Shown in pieces: positions 16,774 through 24,355 of a stretch of DNA of 64,000 bases (its first letter is position 1; each line of letters starts with the position of its first letter). The stretch is from Amycolatopsis sacchari (lineage in GTDB: Bacteria > Actinomycetota > Actinomycetes > Mycobacteriales > Pseudonocardiaceae). Position numbers and translations under genes: made by a program. The notes under the pieces were generated by a model. That model saw only the letters and a program-made list of their open reading frames with translations, was not told the DNA's origin and ran no database searches. The stretch lies in the NCBI RefSeq assembly GCF_900114035.1, contig NZ_FORP01000005.1, forward strand, positions 62,001 to 126,000. Reading direction: 5' to 3'.

Positions 16774-18492
16774 GTGCGCAGCTCGAAAATACTCGGACCG
16801 GGTGTGCTCGCGGTGAGCCTCGCGCTCGTCGTGAACGCGACACCCGCGCTCGCGGACACAACGGAAGATCCCTATCTGCACCAGCAAGTTACGTGGGGCC
16901 CATGCCTGTTCGAACCCACCGACGGCGCGAAACCGGCCGAATGCGCCCAGATCACCGTGCCCCGTGACTGGGCGAGACCGGGCACCGGCGCGGACCTCCA
17001 CGTCACCATCAGCCGGGTCCGCGCCACCGGCACCGCGGACCAGCGGCGCGGCGTCATCCTGCTCAACCCCGGCGGCCCCGGCGGTCAGGGCAGCCCGCTG
17101 GCCGGGGAGATCGCCGGGCTGCAACCCGCGCTCAACCAGGCCTACGACCTCATCGGCATGGACCCGCGCGGCACCGGCGAGGCCGGCGGCACCACCCCCG
17201 AGCAGAAGGGCTTCCGCTGCGCCATCCCGGAGGACCAGCTGCCGCCGGAGGACGCGCTGCTCGACGCCCGCGACCGCTCCCGCGACAGCATCCGCCTCCA
17301 CCAGCAGACCGCCAAGGCCGTCGCGCAGGCCTGCCAGGCCGACCCGATCGCGCCCTACATCACGACCTGGCAGACGGCCCACGACATGGACCTCATCCGG
17401 GCCCTGCTGGGCGAGCAGAAGCTGAACTACCTCGGCTACTCCTACGGCACCTGGCTCGGCGCGAAGTACGCGTCGCTGTTCCCCGCACACGCCGGGAAAA
17501 TGGTGCTGGACTCCAGCATGAACTGGCAGGGCAGGCTCCAGGCCGGCTTCGAGGCGTTCCCGGTGATCGACCAGCGCCAGTTCGACGACGTCTACCTGCC
17601 GTGGGTCGCCCGCCAGTTCCCCGAGCAGGTCGGGAGCACCGCGGCGGAGGCGAAGCAGACGTGGGAACAGGTTCGCGCGTACTACGCGACACAGGGCATG
17701 GCGCCGGACAACTACGACGGGATCTTCGTCGGCAACGGCAGCGAGATCCAATGGCTGCTGTCGGCAATCGTGTTCGTCGTCGGCGCTCAGGCCCTGCACG
17801 GCCAGCCGCAGGGCCTCACCTCGGTCCCGGCCGCCCTGCGCGCCCAGCTGGACGCGCGTTCCCAGGCGGCGTTCGACGTGCCCGCCGCTCAGCTGACCGC
17901 GGCGCGGGTCGTCGCGAAAGGACTGGGCACGGTTTCGACGAACGGCACCAGGATCGCCGTCGCGTGCGGGGACCAGGCGAACCACTCCGCTGCGTGGTAC
18001 AAGGCGTTGTCGGACGCGCAGGGCCCCCGGTACCCGCTGTTCGGCTGGGCCTACGGCCTGACCGAGCCGTGCGGGTTCTGGCGCGGCCTGCCGGAGCACC
18101 CGCTGCCCACGCTGCCGCGTGAAGTCGCGCCGGACGTGCTGGTCGTGCAGGGCGAGTTCGACCCCCAGACCGGCTACGAGCAGGCCGCTTCGGCGGTGCG
18201 GGCGGCGCCCGGGGTGACGATGGTGTCCGTCGACGACTCGCCCTTCCACGGTCAGTACGCGGTCAGCGGGAACCCGTGCGTGGACGGGATGGTCAACGTG
18301 TTCCTGCTGAACAACTCCCGCCCCGGCAACAGCACCTGCCCTGGCGTCCCGCTGCTGGGCGAGGACGAGGTGTACCCGGTGGCGGGCCCGGTCCGGTCCG
18401 GGCCGCACGCCGCGACGGCCGCGGCCGGAGTGCTCAGCACGCTGCAGCAGGCGGTCCAGGAGCTGATCAGCAGCGTCAACGCCGGACGCTGA
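16774..18492 (+). CDS. Secreted alpha/beta-hydrolase, tripeptidyl aminopeptidase (SlpD/TAP) family
   Basis: 572 aa. An N-terminal signal peptide (residues 1-27, hydrophobic core GVLAVSLALVVNA, cleavage near PALAD) precedes an alpha/beta-hydrolase domain. It has NPGGPGGQGS (oxyanion hole), the nucleophile elbow GYSYGTWLG (about residue 223), and a C-terminal TAP-like domain with the acid in VVQGEFDPQTG and histidine in SPFHGQY. It should release N-terminal peptides outside the cell. The GTG at 16774 follows AGGAAGGAAA. A strong hairpin terminates it 8 bp after the stop. Confidence 0.88.
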   Translation: MRSSKILGPGVLAVSLALVVNATPALADTTEDPYLHQQVTWGPCLFEPTDGAKPAECAQITVPRDWARPGTGADLHVTISRVRATGTADQRRGVILLNPGGPGGQGSPLAGEIAGLQPALNQAYDLIGMDPRGTGEAGGTTPEQKGFRCAIPEDQLPPEDALLDARDRSRDSIRLHQQTAKAVAQACQADPIAPYITTWQTAHDMDLIRALLGEQKLNYLGYSYGTWLGAKYASLFPAHAGKMVLDSSMNWQGRLQAGFEAFPVIDQRQFDDVYLPWVARQFPEQVGSTAAEAKQTWEQVRAYYATQGMAPDNYDGIFVGNGSEIQWLLSAIVFVVGAQALHGQPQGLTSVPAALRAQLDARSQAAFDVPAAQLTAARVVAKGLGTVSTNGTRIAVACGDQANHSAAWYKALSDAQGPRYPLFGWAYGLTEPCGFWRGLPEHPLPTLPREVAPDVLVVQGEFDPQTGYEQAASAVRAAPGVTMVSVDDSPFHGQYAVSGNPCVDGMVNVFLLNNSRPGNSTCPGVPLLGEDEVYPVAGPVRSGPHAATAAAGVLSTLQQAVQELISSVNAGR

Positions 18493-18500
18493 GGCGAGGA

Positions 18501-18535
18501 GGACCCGGTGGCCGCCCGGTGCGGTCACCGGGTCC
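18501..18535 (+). terminator. Terminator after the secreted peptidase
   Basis: A 10-bp perfect stem (GGACCCGGTG at 18501-18510, CACCGGGTCC at 18526-18535, loop of 15) lies right after the stop codon. Confidence 0.75.
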
Positions 18536-18605
18536 CGTCGTGAACCGGAAGCGGCCGCACGTCGTGTAGCAGTGCGACACCGGCCGCCACGGAAGGATCC
18601 GCGTT

Positions 18606-20279
18606 GTGTCCCTGCTGACGCGCACGCCCGAGCCCACCACGGAACCGTCCACGGCGCGCCGGGTGACCAGAGTCGTGCTCACGGTGCTGGCCTGCCTGCT
18701 CGTGTTGTTCGCGCTGATCGTGCCGGACCGGCTGGACCGGTTCTCGCTGTGGGCGTTCCTGCGCCTCCCCGGCGAGGCGATCGCGGGCGTGGCGCTCGTG
18801 CTGGTGCTGCCCCCGCGGGCCCGCCGCGTCGTCGCGGCCGTGCTCGGCGCCGGGCTCGGCCTCGTGCTGCTGGTGAAGCTGCTCAACCTCGGCTTCTTCG
18901 TGGCGTTCGACCGGCCGTTCAACCTCGTCTTCGACTGGGGTTTCCTGCCGCCCGCGCTCGAACTGGCCACCGGCGACGCCGGGCGGCTCGGGGAACTGGC
19001 CGCATTCGCCGGGGTGGGGCTGCTCGCGGCCGCGGTGGTGGCGTTGATGGCGCTCGCGGCCGTGCGGCTGGGCCGCATCACCGCCGGGCACCGCCGCACG
19101 GCGGGCCGGACCGCGGCGGTACTCGGACTGGTGTGGATCGTGTGCGCGGTGTTCGGGCTGCAGGTGGAGCAGGGCGAGCCGGTCGCGGCCCGCACCGCGG
19201 CTTCCCTGGCGTACCACGACGTGCGGCAGGTGAGCGTGGATCTGAAGGACCGGCACGCGTTCGCGCAGGAGGTGGCCGCGGACGCCTTCCGCGGCACGCC
19301 GCCGCAGCAGCTGCTGACCGGCCTGCGCGGGAAGGACGTGCTGTTCACCTTCGTGGAGAGCTACGGCCGGGTCGCGGTGCAGGACTCCGACATCGCCCCG
19401 GGTGTCAACGCCGTCCTCGATGCCGGGACCGACGCGCTGCGGGCGGCCGGGTTCGACTCGCGCAGCGCCTTCCTCACCTCCTCGACCACCGGCGGCGGCA
19501 GCTGGCTCGCGCACGCGACCCTGCAGTCCGGCACCTGGGTGAACAACCAGCAGCGGTACGACAACCTCGTCGACGGCGACCGGCTGACCCTGGCGTCCGC
19601 GTTCGGCCGCGCGGGGTGGCGCACGGTGGCCGACGTGCCGTCGAACATCCGCGACTGGACCGAGGCGAAGTTCTACGGCTACCAACAGGTCTACGACGCG
19701 CGCAACGTCGGCTACCGCGGCCCCGCCTTCTCCTACGCGACGATGCCCGACGAGTACACGATGGAGAAGTTCCAGCAGCTGGAGCTGGCGAAACCGGACC
19801 ACCCGCCGCTGATGGCCGAGATCGACCTCGTGTCCAGCCACTGGCCGTGGGCGCCGCTGCCGAGGACGGTCGGCTGGCCCGCGGTGGGCGATGGTTCGGT
19901 GTACGGGCCGATGCCGTCGCAGGGCAAGCAGATCGCGGACGTGTGGTCGTCGCCGGAGAACGTGCGCGCCGCTTACGGGGATTCGATCCAGTACTCGCTG
20001 AACACGCTGATTTTGTGGGTCCGCACCTACGGCGACGACAACCTGGTGCTGGTCTTCCTCGGTGACCACCAGCCCAACACGTCGGTCACCGGCAGCGAGC
20101 AGGCCAGCCGGGACGTGCCGATCACGATCGTCGCGAAGGACCCCGCCGTGCTGAACCGGATCTCGGACTGGGGCTGGCAGCCGGGGCTGCGCCCGGACCG
20201 CACAGCCCCGGTCTGGCCGATGAGCGCCTTCCGCGACCGGTTCCTCTCCGCGTTCGGTGACCGGCTAGCCGCGCACTGA
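18606..20279 (+). CDS. LtaS-like membrane protein of the sulfatase/alkaline phosphatase superfamily
   Basis: 557 aa. About five transmembrane helices occupy residues 20-185 and are followed by a large extracellular sulfatase-fold domain. Its metal-site elements are VLFTFVESYGR (acidic ligand), SSTTGGGSWLAHATLQSG (putative threonine nucleophile), the VSSHWPWAP block and VFLGDHQP near the C-terminus. This layout resembles lipoteichoic acid synthase and other phosphoglycerol or phosphoethanolamine transferases, but the substrate in actinomycetes is not established. The GTG at 18606 follows GGAAGGA. Its end overlaps the convergent merR gene by 15 bp. Confidence 0.8.
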   Translation: MSLLTRTPEPTTEPSTARRVTRVVLTVLACLLVLFALIVPDRLDRFSLWAFLRLPGEAIAGVALVLVLPPRARRVVAAVLGAGLGLVLLVKLLNLGFFVAFDRPFNLVFDWGFLPPALELATGDAGRLGELAAFAGVGLLAAAVVALMALAAVRLGRITAGHRRTAGRTAAVLGLVWIVCAVFGLQVEQGEPVAARTAASLAYHDVRQVSVDLKDRHAFAQEVAADAFRGTPPQQLLTGLRGKDVLFTFVESYGRVAVQDSDIAPGVNAVLDAGTDALRAAGFDSRSAFLTSSTTGGGSWLAHATLQSGTWVNNQQRYDNLVDGDRLTLASAFGRAGWRTVADVPSNIRDWTEAKFYGYQQVYDARNVGYRGPAFSYATMPDEYTMEKFQQLELAKPDHPPLMAEIDLVSSHWPWAPLPRTVGWPAVGDGSVYGPMPSQGKQIADVWSSPENVRAAYGDSIQYSLNTLILWVRTYGDDNLVLVFLGDHQPNTSVTGSEQASRDVPITIVAKDPAVLNRISDWGWQPGLRPDRTAPVWPMSAFRDRFLSAFGDRLAAH

Positions 20280-20993
20280 GTCCACATAGGACATCAGGGC
20301 GCGTAGCCGGTCGGCGGGCCAGGGGAGCGGCGCGGCCAGTTCGTCGCCGTGGTCCTGCCACAGCTGCCGCGCCGCGGTCTTGGTCTGCTCGGTTTCGTGG
20401 AACGGCGCCGCCAGCTCGTCCCACTGGCGCACCAGGTCGCGCACGTGCGGATCGTCGGCCGGGGTGCCCGCCTCGACGTGCCCCAGCAGCTCGCCGACCA
20501 GTTCCGCCCAGCGGGATTTGGCCTCTTCGATCCGCTCCGGGCCCAGCTCCGCCCTGCGGCGGGCGAGTTGTTCGCGCTGTGCCTCGGTGAAGTGGCTTTC
20601 GAACATCGACAGAACCTCCAGGAATCGTCCGGCGTCGAAGGGCGCGTCGTCGAGGCGGTCGAGCAGCCCGGCGACGTGCCCGGTGAGGTGGCGCAGGCGC
20701 TCGGCCTGCTCTTCCAGCGCACGCAGCTGGGCGGTCAGCAGGGGGCGCAGTGCCGACGCGTCGTCGGGCGCTGCGGCCAGCGCGGCCGCGATCTCCTCCA
20801 GCGACAGGCCGAGGGAGCGCAGTGTCCGCACCCGGTACAGCCGCCGCACGTCCTCGCGGGTGTACCGCCGGTGACCGGCCGCCGTGCGCTCACTCGCCGT
20901 CACCAGCCCGATCTCGTCGTAGTGGTGCAACGTCCGCACCGTCACCCCGGCGGCTCGCGCCAGCTCACCGACCGTCCAGCTGTTTTCGTGCAC
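20265..20993 (-). CDS. MerR-family regulator with TipAS drug-binding domain
   Basis: 242 aa. The MerR helix-turn-helix is at residues 6-75 (WTVGELARAAGVTVRTLHHY, then ASERTAAGHRRYTREDVRRL). A dimerisation helix rich in L, E and R follows, then a TipAS-type all-helical domain from about residue 125 (EVLSMFESHFTEAQREQLAR; MSYVDSVRG at the end). Proteins of this family bind diverse drugs, thiopeptides included, in the C-terminal domain and twist the promoter open. It is divergent from a beta-hydroxyacid dehydrogenase whose promoter spacer is a perfect palindrome. GTG start at 20993 with GGGAGG upstream. Confidence 0.87.
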   Translation of the reverse strand: MHENSWTVGELARAAGVTVRTLHHYDEIGLVTASERTAAGHRRYTREDVRRLYRVRTLRSLGLSLEEIAAALAAAPDDASALRPLLTAQLRALEEQAERLRHLTGHVAGLLDRLDDAPFDAGRFLEVLSMFESHFTEAQREQLARRRAELGPERIEEAKSRWAELVGELLGHVEAGTPADDPHVRDLVRQWDELAAPFHETEQTKTAARQLWQDHGDELAAPLPWPADRLRALMSYVDSVRG

Positions 20994-21033
20994 AGGGCGA
21001 CGCTAGAACCTCCCGTCGCGTGAGGAGCAAGCG

Positions 21034-21062
21034 TTGAGGTTATGACAGTTGTCATATACGCT
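21034..21062 (+). promoter_or_regulatory. MerR-controlled promoter with palindromic spacer
   Basis: TTGAGG (21034-21039), a 17-bp spacer and TACGCT (21057-21062) face the dehydrogenase. The spacer is nearly filled by TATGACA-GT-TGTCATA (21041-21056), a perfect 7-2-7 palindrome. Transcription would begin about 8 nt later, at the GTG of 21070, implying a leaderless mRNA. Confidence 0.65.
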
Positions 21063-21069
21063 GCCGCTC

Positions 21070-21969
21070 GTGCGGATCGGATTTCTCGGGCTCGGCCTGA
21101 TGGGCGAGCCGATGGCGCTCAACCTGGCCGCGGCGGACGTGCCGCTCGTGGTGTGGAACCGCACGCCCGCGAAGGCGGAGGTGCTGCGGGCGGCGGGTGC
21201 CGAGGTGGCGAGCACCCCGGCCGGCGTGTTCGAGCGCGCGGACGTCGTGCTCGTGATGCTCGCCGACGACACGGTGATGGACGCTGTGCTGGAGCGCGGC
21301 ACTCCCGCCTTCGGCACGTACGTCGCGGGGCACACGATCGTCCACATGGGAACGACGTCGCCCGCGTACTCGCGCGGGTTGGAGGCGGATGTGCTGGCCG
21401 CCGGAGGCCGTTACGTCGAAGCTCCCGTTTCCGGTTCACGCAAACCCGCGCAGGACGGGGAACTCGTTGCCATGCTGGCGGGTGAGGACGACGTGGTCGA
21501 GGCGGTACGCCCGCTGCTGGCCCCGATGTGCCGGGAAACCGTGCTGTGTGGCGCCGTGCCCGGTGCGCTGCTGACGAAACTGGCGGTGAACCTGTTCCTG
21601 ATCACCATGGTCACCGGGCTCGCCGAGTCGCTGCACTTCGCGCGGCAGCACGGTCTCGACCTGGACCGGGTGCTGGCGGTGCTCGAAGCCGGGCCGATGG
21701 CGAGCGCCGTTTCGCGGCTCAAGGGCCGCAAGCTTGCGGGTGAGGATTTCTCGCCGCAGGCGTCGATCGCGAACGTGCTGGAGAACAACCGGCTCATCGC
21801 CGAGGCCGCCCGCGAGTCAGGGGTGGCCGCGCCGCTGCTGGACGTCTGCCACGAGCTGTACCGGGAGGCGCTGGAGCTGGGCCACGACCGCGACGACATG
21901 GCGGCCGTGGTGCGGGCGATCGAGGCGCGGACGGGCGAGCGCGCCGGAATTGTCGGTGGTCACCGTTAG
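21070..21969 (+). CDS. NAD(P)-dependent beta-hydroxyacid dehydrogenase (6PGDH/HIBADH family)
   Basis: 299 aa from the GTG at 21070. An N-terminal Rossmann domain ([20 protein letters not shown]) is followed by the substrate-binding segment [18 protein letters not shown] and the catalytic lysine in [14 protein letters not shown]. It interconverts a 3-hydroxyacid and its semialdehyde. Which one (3-hydroxyisobutyrate, tartronate semialdehyde, or a GLYR-type aldehyde) cannot be told. An in-frame TTG at 21049 lies inside the operator and is less likely. A VOC protein follows after 9 bp and is probably cotranscribed. Controlled by the divergent TipAS-type MerR protein, by position. Confidence 0.85.
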   Translation: MRIGFLGLGLMGEPMALNLAAADVPLVVWNRTPAKAEVLRAAGAEVASTPAGVFERADVVLVMLADDTVMDAVLERGTPAFGTYVAGHTIVHMGTTSPAYSRGLEADVLAAGGRYVEAPVSGSRKPAQDGELVAMLAGEDDVVEAVRPLLAPMCRETVLCGAVPGALLTKLAVNLFLITMVTGLAESLHFARQHGLDLDRVLAVLEAGPMASAVSRLKGRKLAGEDFSPQASIANVLENNRLIAEAARESGVAAPLLDVCHELYREALELGHDRDDMAAVVRAIEARTGERAGIVGGHR

Positions 21970-21978
21970 CCTGCGGGC

Positions 21979-22356
21979 ATGTTGGATCATCTCGGTGTTC
22001 AGGCGGCCGACGTCGAAAAGTCGCTCGCGTTCTACGTCCGTGTCTTCGCGCCCATCGGCATGCGGGAGGCCGTGCGCATCCCCGCCGGGGACGTGACGGT
22101 GGTGGGCCTCGCGGCCGGCGAAAGCCCGCCGGAGTTCTGGCTCAGCTCGGCCGGCCGCGAGGAGGCGCGCGAACTGCACGTCGCCTTCCGCGCGCCCGAC
22201 CGCGCCGCCGTGGACGCGGTGCACGAGGCCGCGCTCGCGGAGGGGGTGGAGGTGCTGCACGCGCCCCGCGAGTGGCCCGAGTACCACCCGGGGTACTACG
22301 CCGTGTTCCTCCGTGACCCGGACGGGCACAACGTGGAGGCCGTGCACCACGGGTAG
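21979..22356 (+). CDS. VOC-family (glyoxalase/bleomycin-resistance fold) protein
   Basis: 125 aa with two beta-alpha-beta-beta-beta modules. The first metal-site histidine is in MLDHLGVQAADVEKSLAFYV, and the second half ends YYAVFLRDPDGHNVEAVHH, the family's closing motif. Likely a metal-dependent isomerase, dioxygenase or small-molecule binding protein; the substrate is unknown. It follows the dehydrogenase with a 9-bp gap, so both may handle the same aldehyde or electrophile. Confidence 0.82.
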   Translation: MLDHLGVQAADVEKSLAFYVRVFAPIGMREAVRIPAGDVTVVGLAAGESPPEFWLSSAGREEARELHVAFRAPDRAAVDAVHEAALAEGVEVLHAPREWPEYHPGYYAVFLRDPDGHNVEAVHHG

Positions 22357-22357
22357 T

Positions 22358-22747
22358 TCACTCCCCGACGGTGATTTCCACCTGGTCGGGGTAGAAGGCG
22401 ACGTGCGAGGCGATCGCTTCGACGGCGGGGTACGGCTGTTCGTACGTCCACACCGCGTCGGTGAGCTCCTCGGTTTCGCCGGTGTCCGGCCGTGTCACCA
22501 CGAGGCTGTAGTAGCTCGCGTCGCCCTTGTACGGGCAGTACGTCTGCTTCGTGCTCGGGCGCAGCACGGCCGGATCGACGTCGGAAAGGGGGATGTAGCG
22601 CACCGCGGGGTACACCGACTCCTTCAGTGTCAGTGCGGCCGTGGTGTCGGCGATGACCCGCCCGCCCGCGCGCACGACGACGCGTGCGGGTTCGGGCTCC
22701 ACCGTGATCGGGTGCAGCTTGCCCGGAGTCTTGTGCGGACGGTTCAT
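22358..22747 (-). CDS. DUF427-domain protein
   Basis: 129 aa matching the DUF427 fold, a small beta-rich protein of unknown biochemical role common in actinomycetes. Recognisable elements are RVIADTTAALTLKESVYPAV, RYIPLSDV and TYCPYKGDASYYSL. ATG at 22747 follows AAGGGG. It stands downstream of a TetR gene and a 38-codon reading frame on the same strand, so the three may be one transcript. Its stop nearly touches the convergent VOC gene. Confidence 0.85.
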   Translation of the reverse strand: MNRPHKTPGKLHPITVEPEPARVVVRAGGRVIADTTAALTLKESVYPAVRYIPLSDVDPAVLRPSTKQTYCPYKGDASYYSLVVTRPDTGETEELTDAVWTYEQPYPAVEAIASHVAFYPDQVEITVGE

Positions 22748-22758
22748 CGGTTACCCCT

Positions 22759-22875
22759 TCAGCGGACGGTGCGGATGAAGATGTGTGCGGCCATCTGAAC
22801 TCCTCGTGACGGGACAGCGGGACAGCGCTCACGATGCCCGTTTTCGTCCCGTCCGGGATCAGTCTTGTGGTTCAT
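22759..22875 (-). CDS. Small coupled reading frame, 38 residues, hypothetical
   Basis: ATG at 22875-22873 overlaps the TetR stop (ATGA) and the frame ends 11 bp before the DUF427 start. It reads MNHKTDPGRDENGHRERC and ends MAAHIFIRTVR. An internal ATG (22794) has its own GAGGAG, so an 11-residue peptide is also possible. No family is recognised. It could be a small protein or a leader peptide that couples translation of the DUF427 gene. Confidence 0.35.
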   Translation of the reverse strand: MNHKTDPGRDENGHRERCPAVPSRGVQMAAHIFIRTVR

Positions 22876-23459
22876 CGGGCATCGGCCATCCGGCCGGTCT
22901 TGCCGCGTGGTTTCAGCCCGTCCAGGAACAGCCGCAGGTACAACCGGATGTGCTGCTCGTCCGCGACGGGACGCAGCGCGTACGCGGTGCCGACCAGCAG
23001 CCGCCGGATGTCGTCGGCGCTCACCCCGGCCCGCACCGCGCCTGCGGCCCGTGCCCGGGACAGCACCTGCCGCACGGCGGCGGCGAGCTGCGCCGCGAGT
23101 GGGGAAGCCTCGCCGCACGCAGACTGCTCGGCGCCCGCGAGCACGGCGGCCACGCCCGGGTCGGCCAGCTGCCCGCGCAGCACGTACTCGGTGATCCGTT
23201 CGAACCCCGCGACCGGGTCGGGGTTTTCGGCGGCGGTGCGGCAGGCCGCGACGAGGCGGCGCATCCCGTTGACGCCCAGGGCTTCCAGCAGTGCCTGCTG
23301 GGTGGGGAAGTGGCGGTACACCGTGCCGACGCCGACACCCGCGAGGCGCGCCAGCTCCTTCATCGGCGGTGTTTCCCCGGTGGCCCGGAGCTGTTCGCGC
23401 GCCGCAGCCAGCACGAGGTCCCGGTTGCGGGCGGCGTCAGCACGCAGAGGCGAAGTCAC
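22872..23459 (-). CDS. TetR-family transcriptional regulator
   Basis: 195 aa from GTG at 23459. The helix-turn-helix lies at about residues 28-55 (MKELARLAGVGVGTVYRHFP), and the C-terminal domain is all-helical. It is divergent from a secreted-esterase-like hydrolase, with a 24-bp near-perfect palindrome in between, so the hydrolase is its likely target along with itself. The upstream in-frame extension through the operator is not credible as protein. The ligand is unknown. Confidence 0.85.
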   Translation of the reverse strand: MTSPLRADAARNRDLVLAAAREQLRATGETPPMKELARLAGVGVGTVYRHFPTQQALLEALGVNGMRRLVAACRTAAENPDPVAGFERITEYVLRGQLADPGVAAVLAGAEQSACGEASPLAAQLAAAVRQVLSRARAAGAVRAGVSADDIRRLLVGTAYALRPVADEQHIRLYLRLFLDGLKPRGKTGRMADAR

Positions 23460-23489
23460 ACCGGGAAGTCTACCAATGCGGAATAGGTT

Positions 23490-23513
23490 CCAATCGGAAC
23501 AAGTTCCGGTTGG
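23490..23513. promoter_or_regulatory. TetR operator upstream of the alpha/beta-hydrolase
   Basis: The arms CCAATCGGAAC (23490-23500) and GTTCCGGTTGG (23503-23513) pair at 10 of 11 positions around a central AA. The site ends immediately before the ATG of the plus-strand hydrolase and is 31 bp from the TetR start. Confidence 0.75.
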
Positions 23514-23514
23514 C

Positions 23515-24324
23515 ATGACTCCTTCCAGCAGCGAGCACACCATCGAAGTGGCGGGCCGGATCCGCACCTACACACTCGCCGGCCCGGCCGAGCCGCGCGC
23601 GCTCGTCCTCCTCTTCCACGGGTCGAACCAGACGGGTGCGGCGATGCGGCCGCACTTCGACCCGCTCATCGCGAGGGGCGCGCGCGTCGCGTCGCTCGAC
23701 GGCTACCGCCGCAACTGGAACGACGCCCGCTCCGCCACGAACTTCCCCGCGCGGCGTGAGGGTTACGACGACGTGGCGTTCGCCGAAGCCGTGCTCGACG
23801 CGCACGGCACGGACCTGCCGGTGTTCGTGGTGGGGTACTCCGCCGGTGGCCAGCTCGTGATCCGCCTGCTGCACGAGATCCCCGGGCGGCTCGCGGGTGC
23901 GGCGATCTTTTCGGCGACCCAGCCCGTGCCGGAGGAGTTCGCGCCGGCGAAGAACTCCACCGTGCCGCGGCCGGTGCTCCTCGTGCACGGGACGAAGGAC
24001 CGGCTCGTGCCCTACCACGGCGGAACGGCGAGCCTGTGGGGCTTCCGCCCACGTGGCCGCGGGCTGTCCGCACCCGAAACCGCCCGCTACTACGCCGAAC
24101 GCAACGGGATCAGCGCCGCACCGAAGACTTCCGGTGACGGCCCGGTCGTGCGCACCGACTACCGCGAGGACGGCAAACCGCCGGTCACGCTGTACACGGT
24201 GGAAGGTGGCGGGCACGTGATCCCCGGTCCGGTGAAGATGGCCAGGGTCCTCGGCCGCGGCACGCGCGACCTCGTGGCGGCCGACGCTGTGGCGGAGTTC
24301 TTCGGAATTCCCCAGCCGGTCTGA
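23515..24324 (+). CDS. Alpha/beta-hydrolase of the PHB-depolymerase/LpqC-like esterase class
   Basis: 269 aa. Strand-loop elements: LVLLFHGSNQTGAA (oxyanion hole), VVGYSAGGQLVIRLLHEIPG (nucleophile serine, about residue 109), LLVHGTKDRLVPYHGG (acid), and GGGHVIPG (histidine). This order fits esterases related to polyhydroxybutyrate depolymerase and feruloyl esterase. I see no signal peptide from the ATG at 23515, so it is probably cytoplasmic. Directly preceded by the TetR palindrome, hence tightly repressed unless its ligand is present. Confidence 0.85.
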   Translation: MTPSSSEHTIEVAGRIRTYTLAGPAEPRALVLLFHGSNQTGAAMRPHFDPLIARGARVASLDGYRRNWNDARSATNFPARREGYDDVAFAEAVLDAHGTDLPVFVVGYSAGGQLVIRLLHEIPGRLAGAAIFSATQPVPEEFAPAKNSTVPRPVLLVHGTKDRLVPYHGGTASLWGFRPRGRGLSAPETARYYAERNGISAAPKTSGDGPVVRTDYREDGKPPVTLYTVEGGGHVIPGPVKMARVLGRGTRDLVAADAVAEFFGIPQPV

Positions 24325-24355
24325 GCGTGTCCTGGCGGGGGCAGCGCCGGGGTGC

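Noticed and set aside
15468-16859. A 463-codon extension of the RDD protein through the 36-bp array
   Set aside because: The extension would be a W/C/G-rich repeat with no start or ribosome-binding site, and three other frames are equally open. The RDD fold begins at 15914.
23460-23567. Longer TetR protein starting at 23567
   Set aside because: This extension crosses the 24-bp operator and the start of the divergent hydrolase. GTG at 23459 gives the normal TetR N-terminus.
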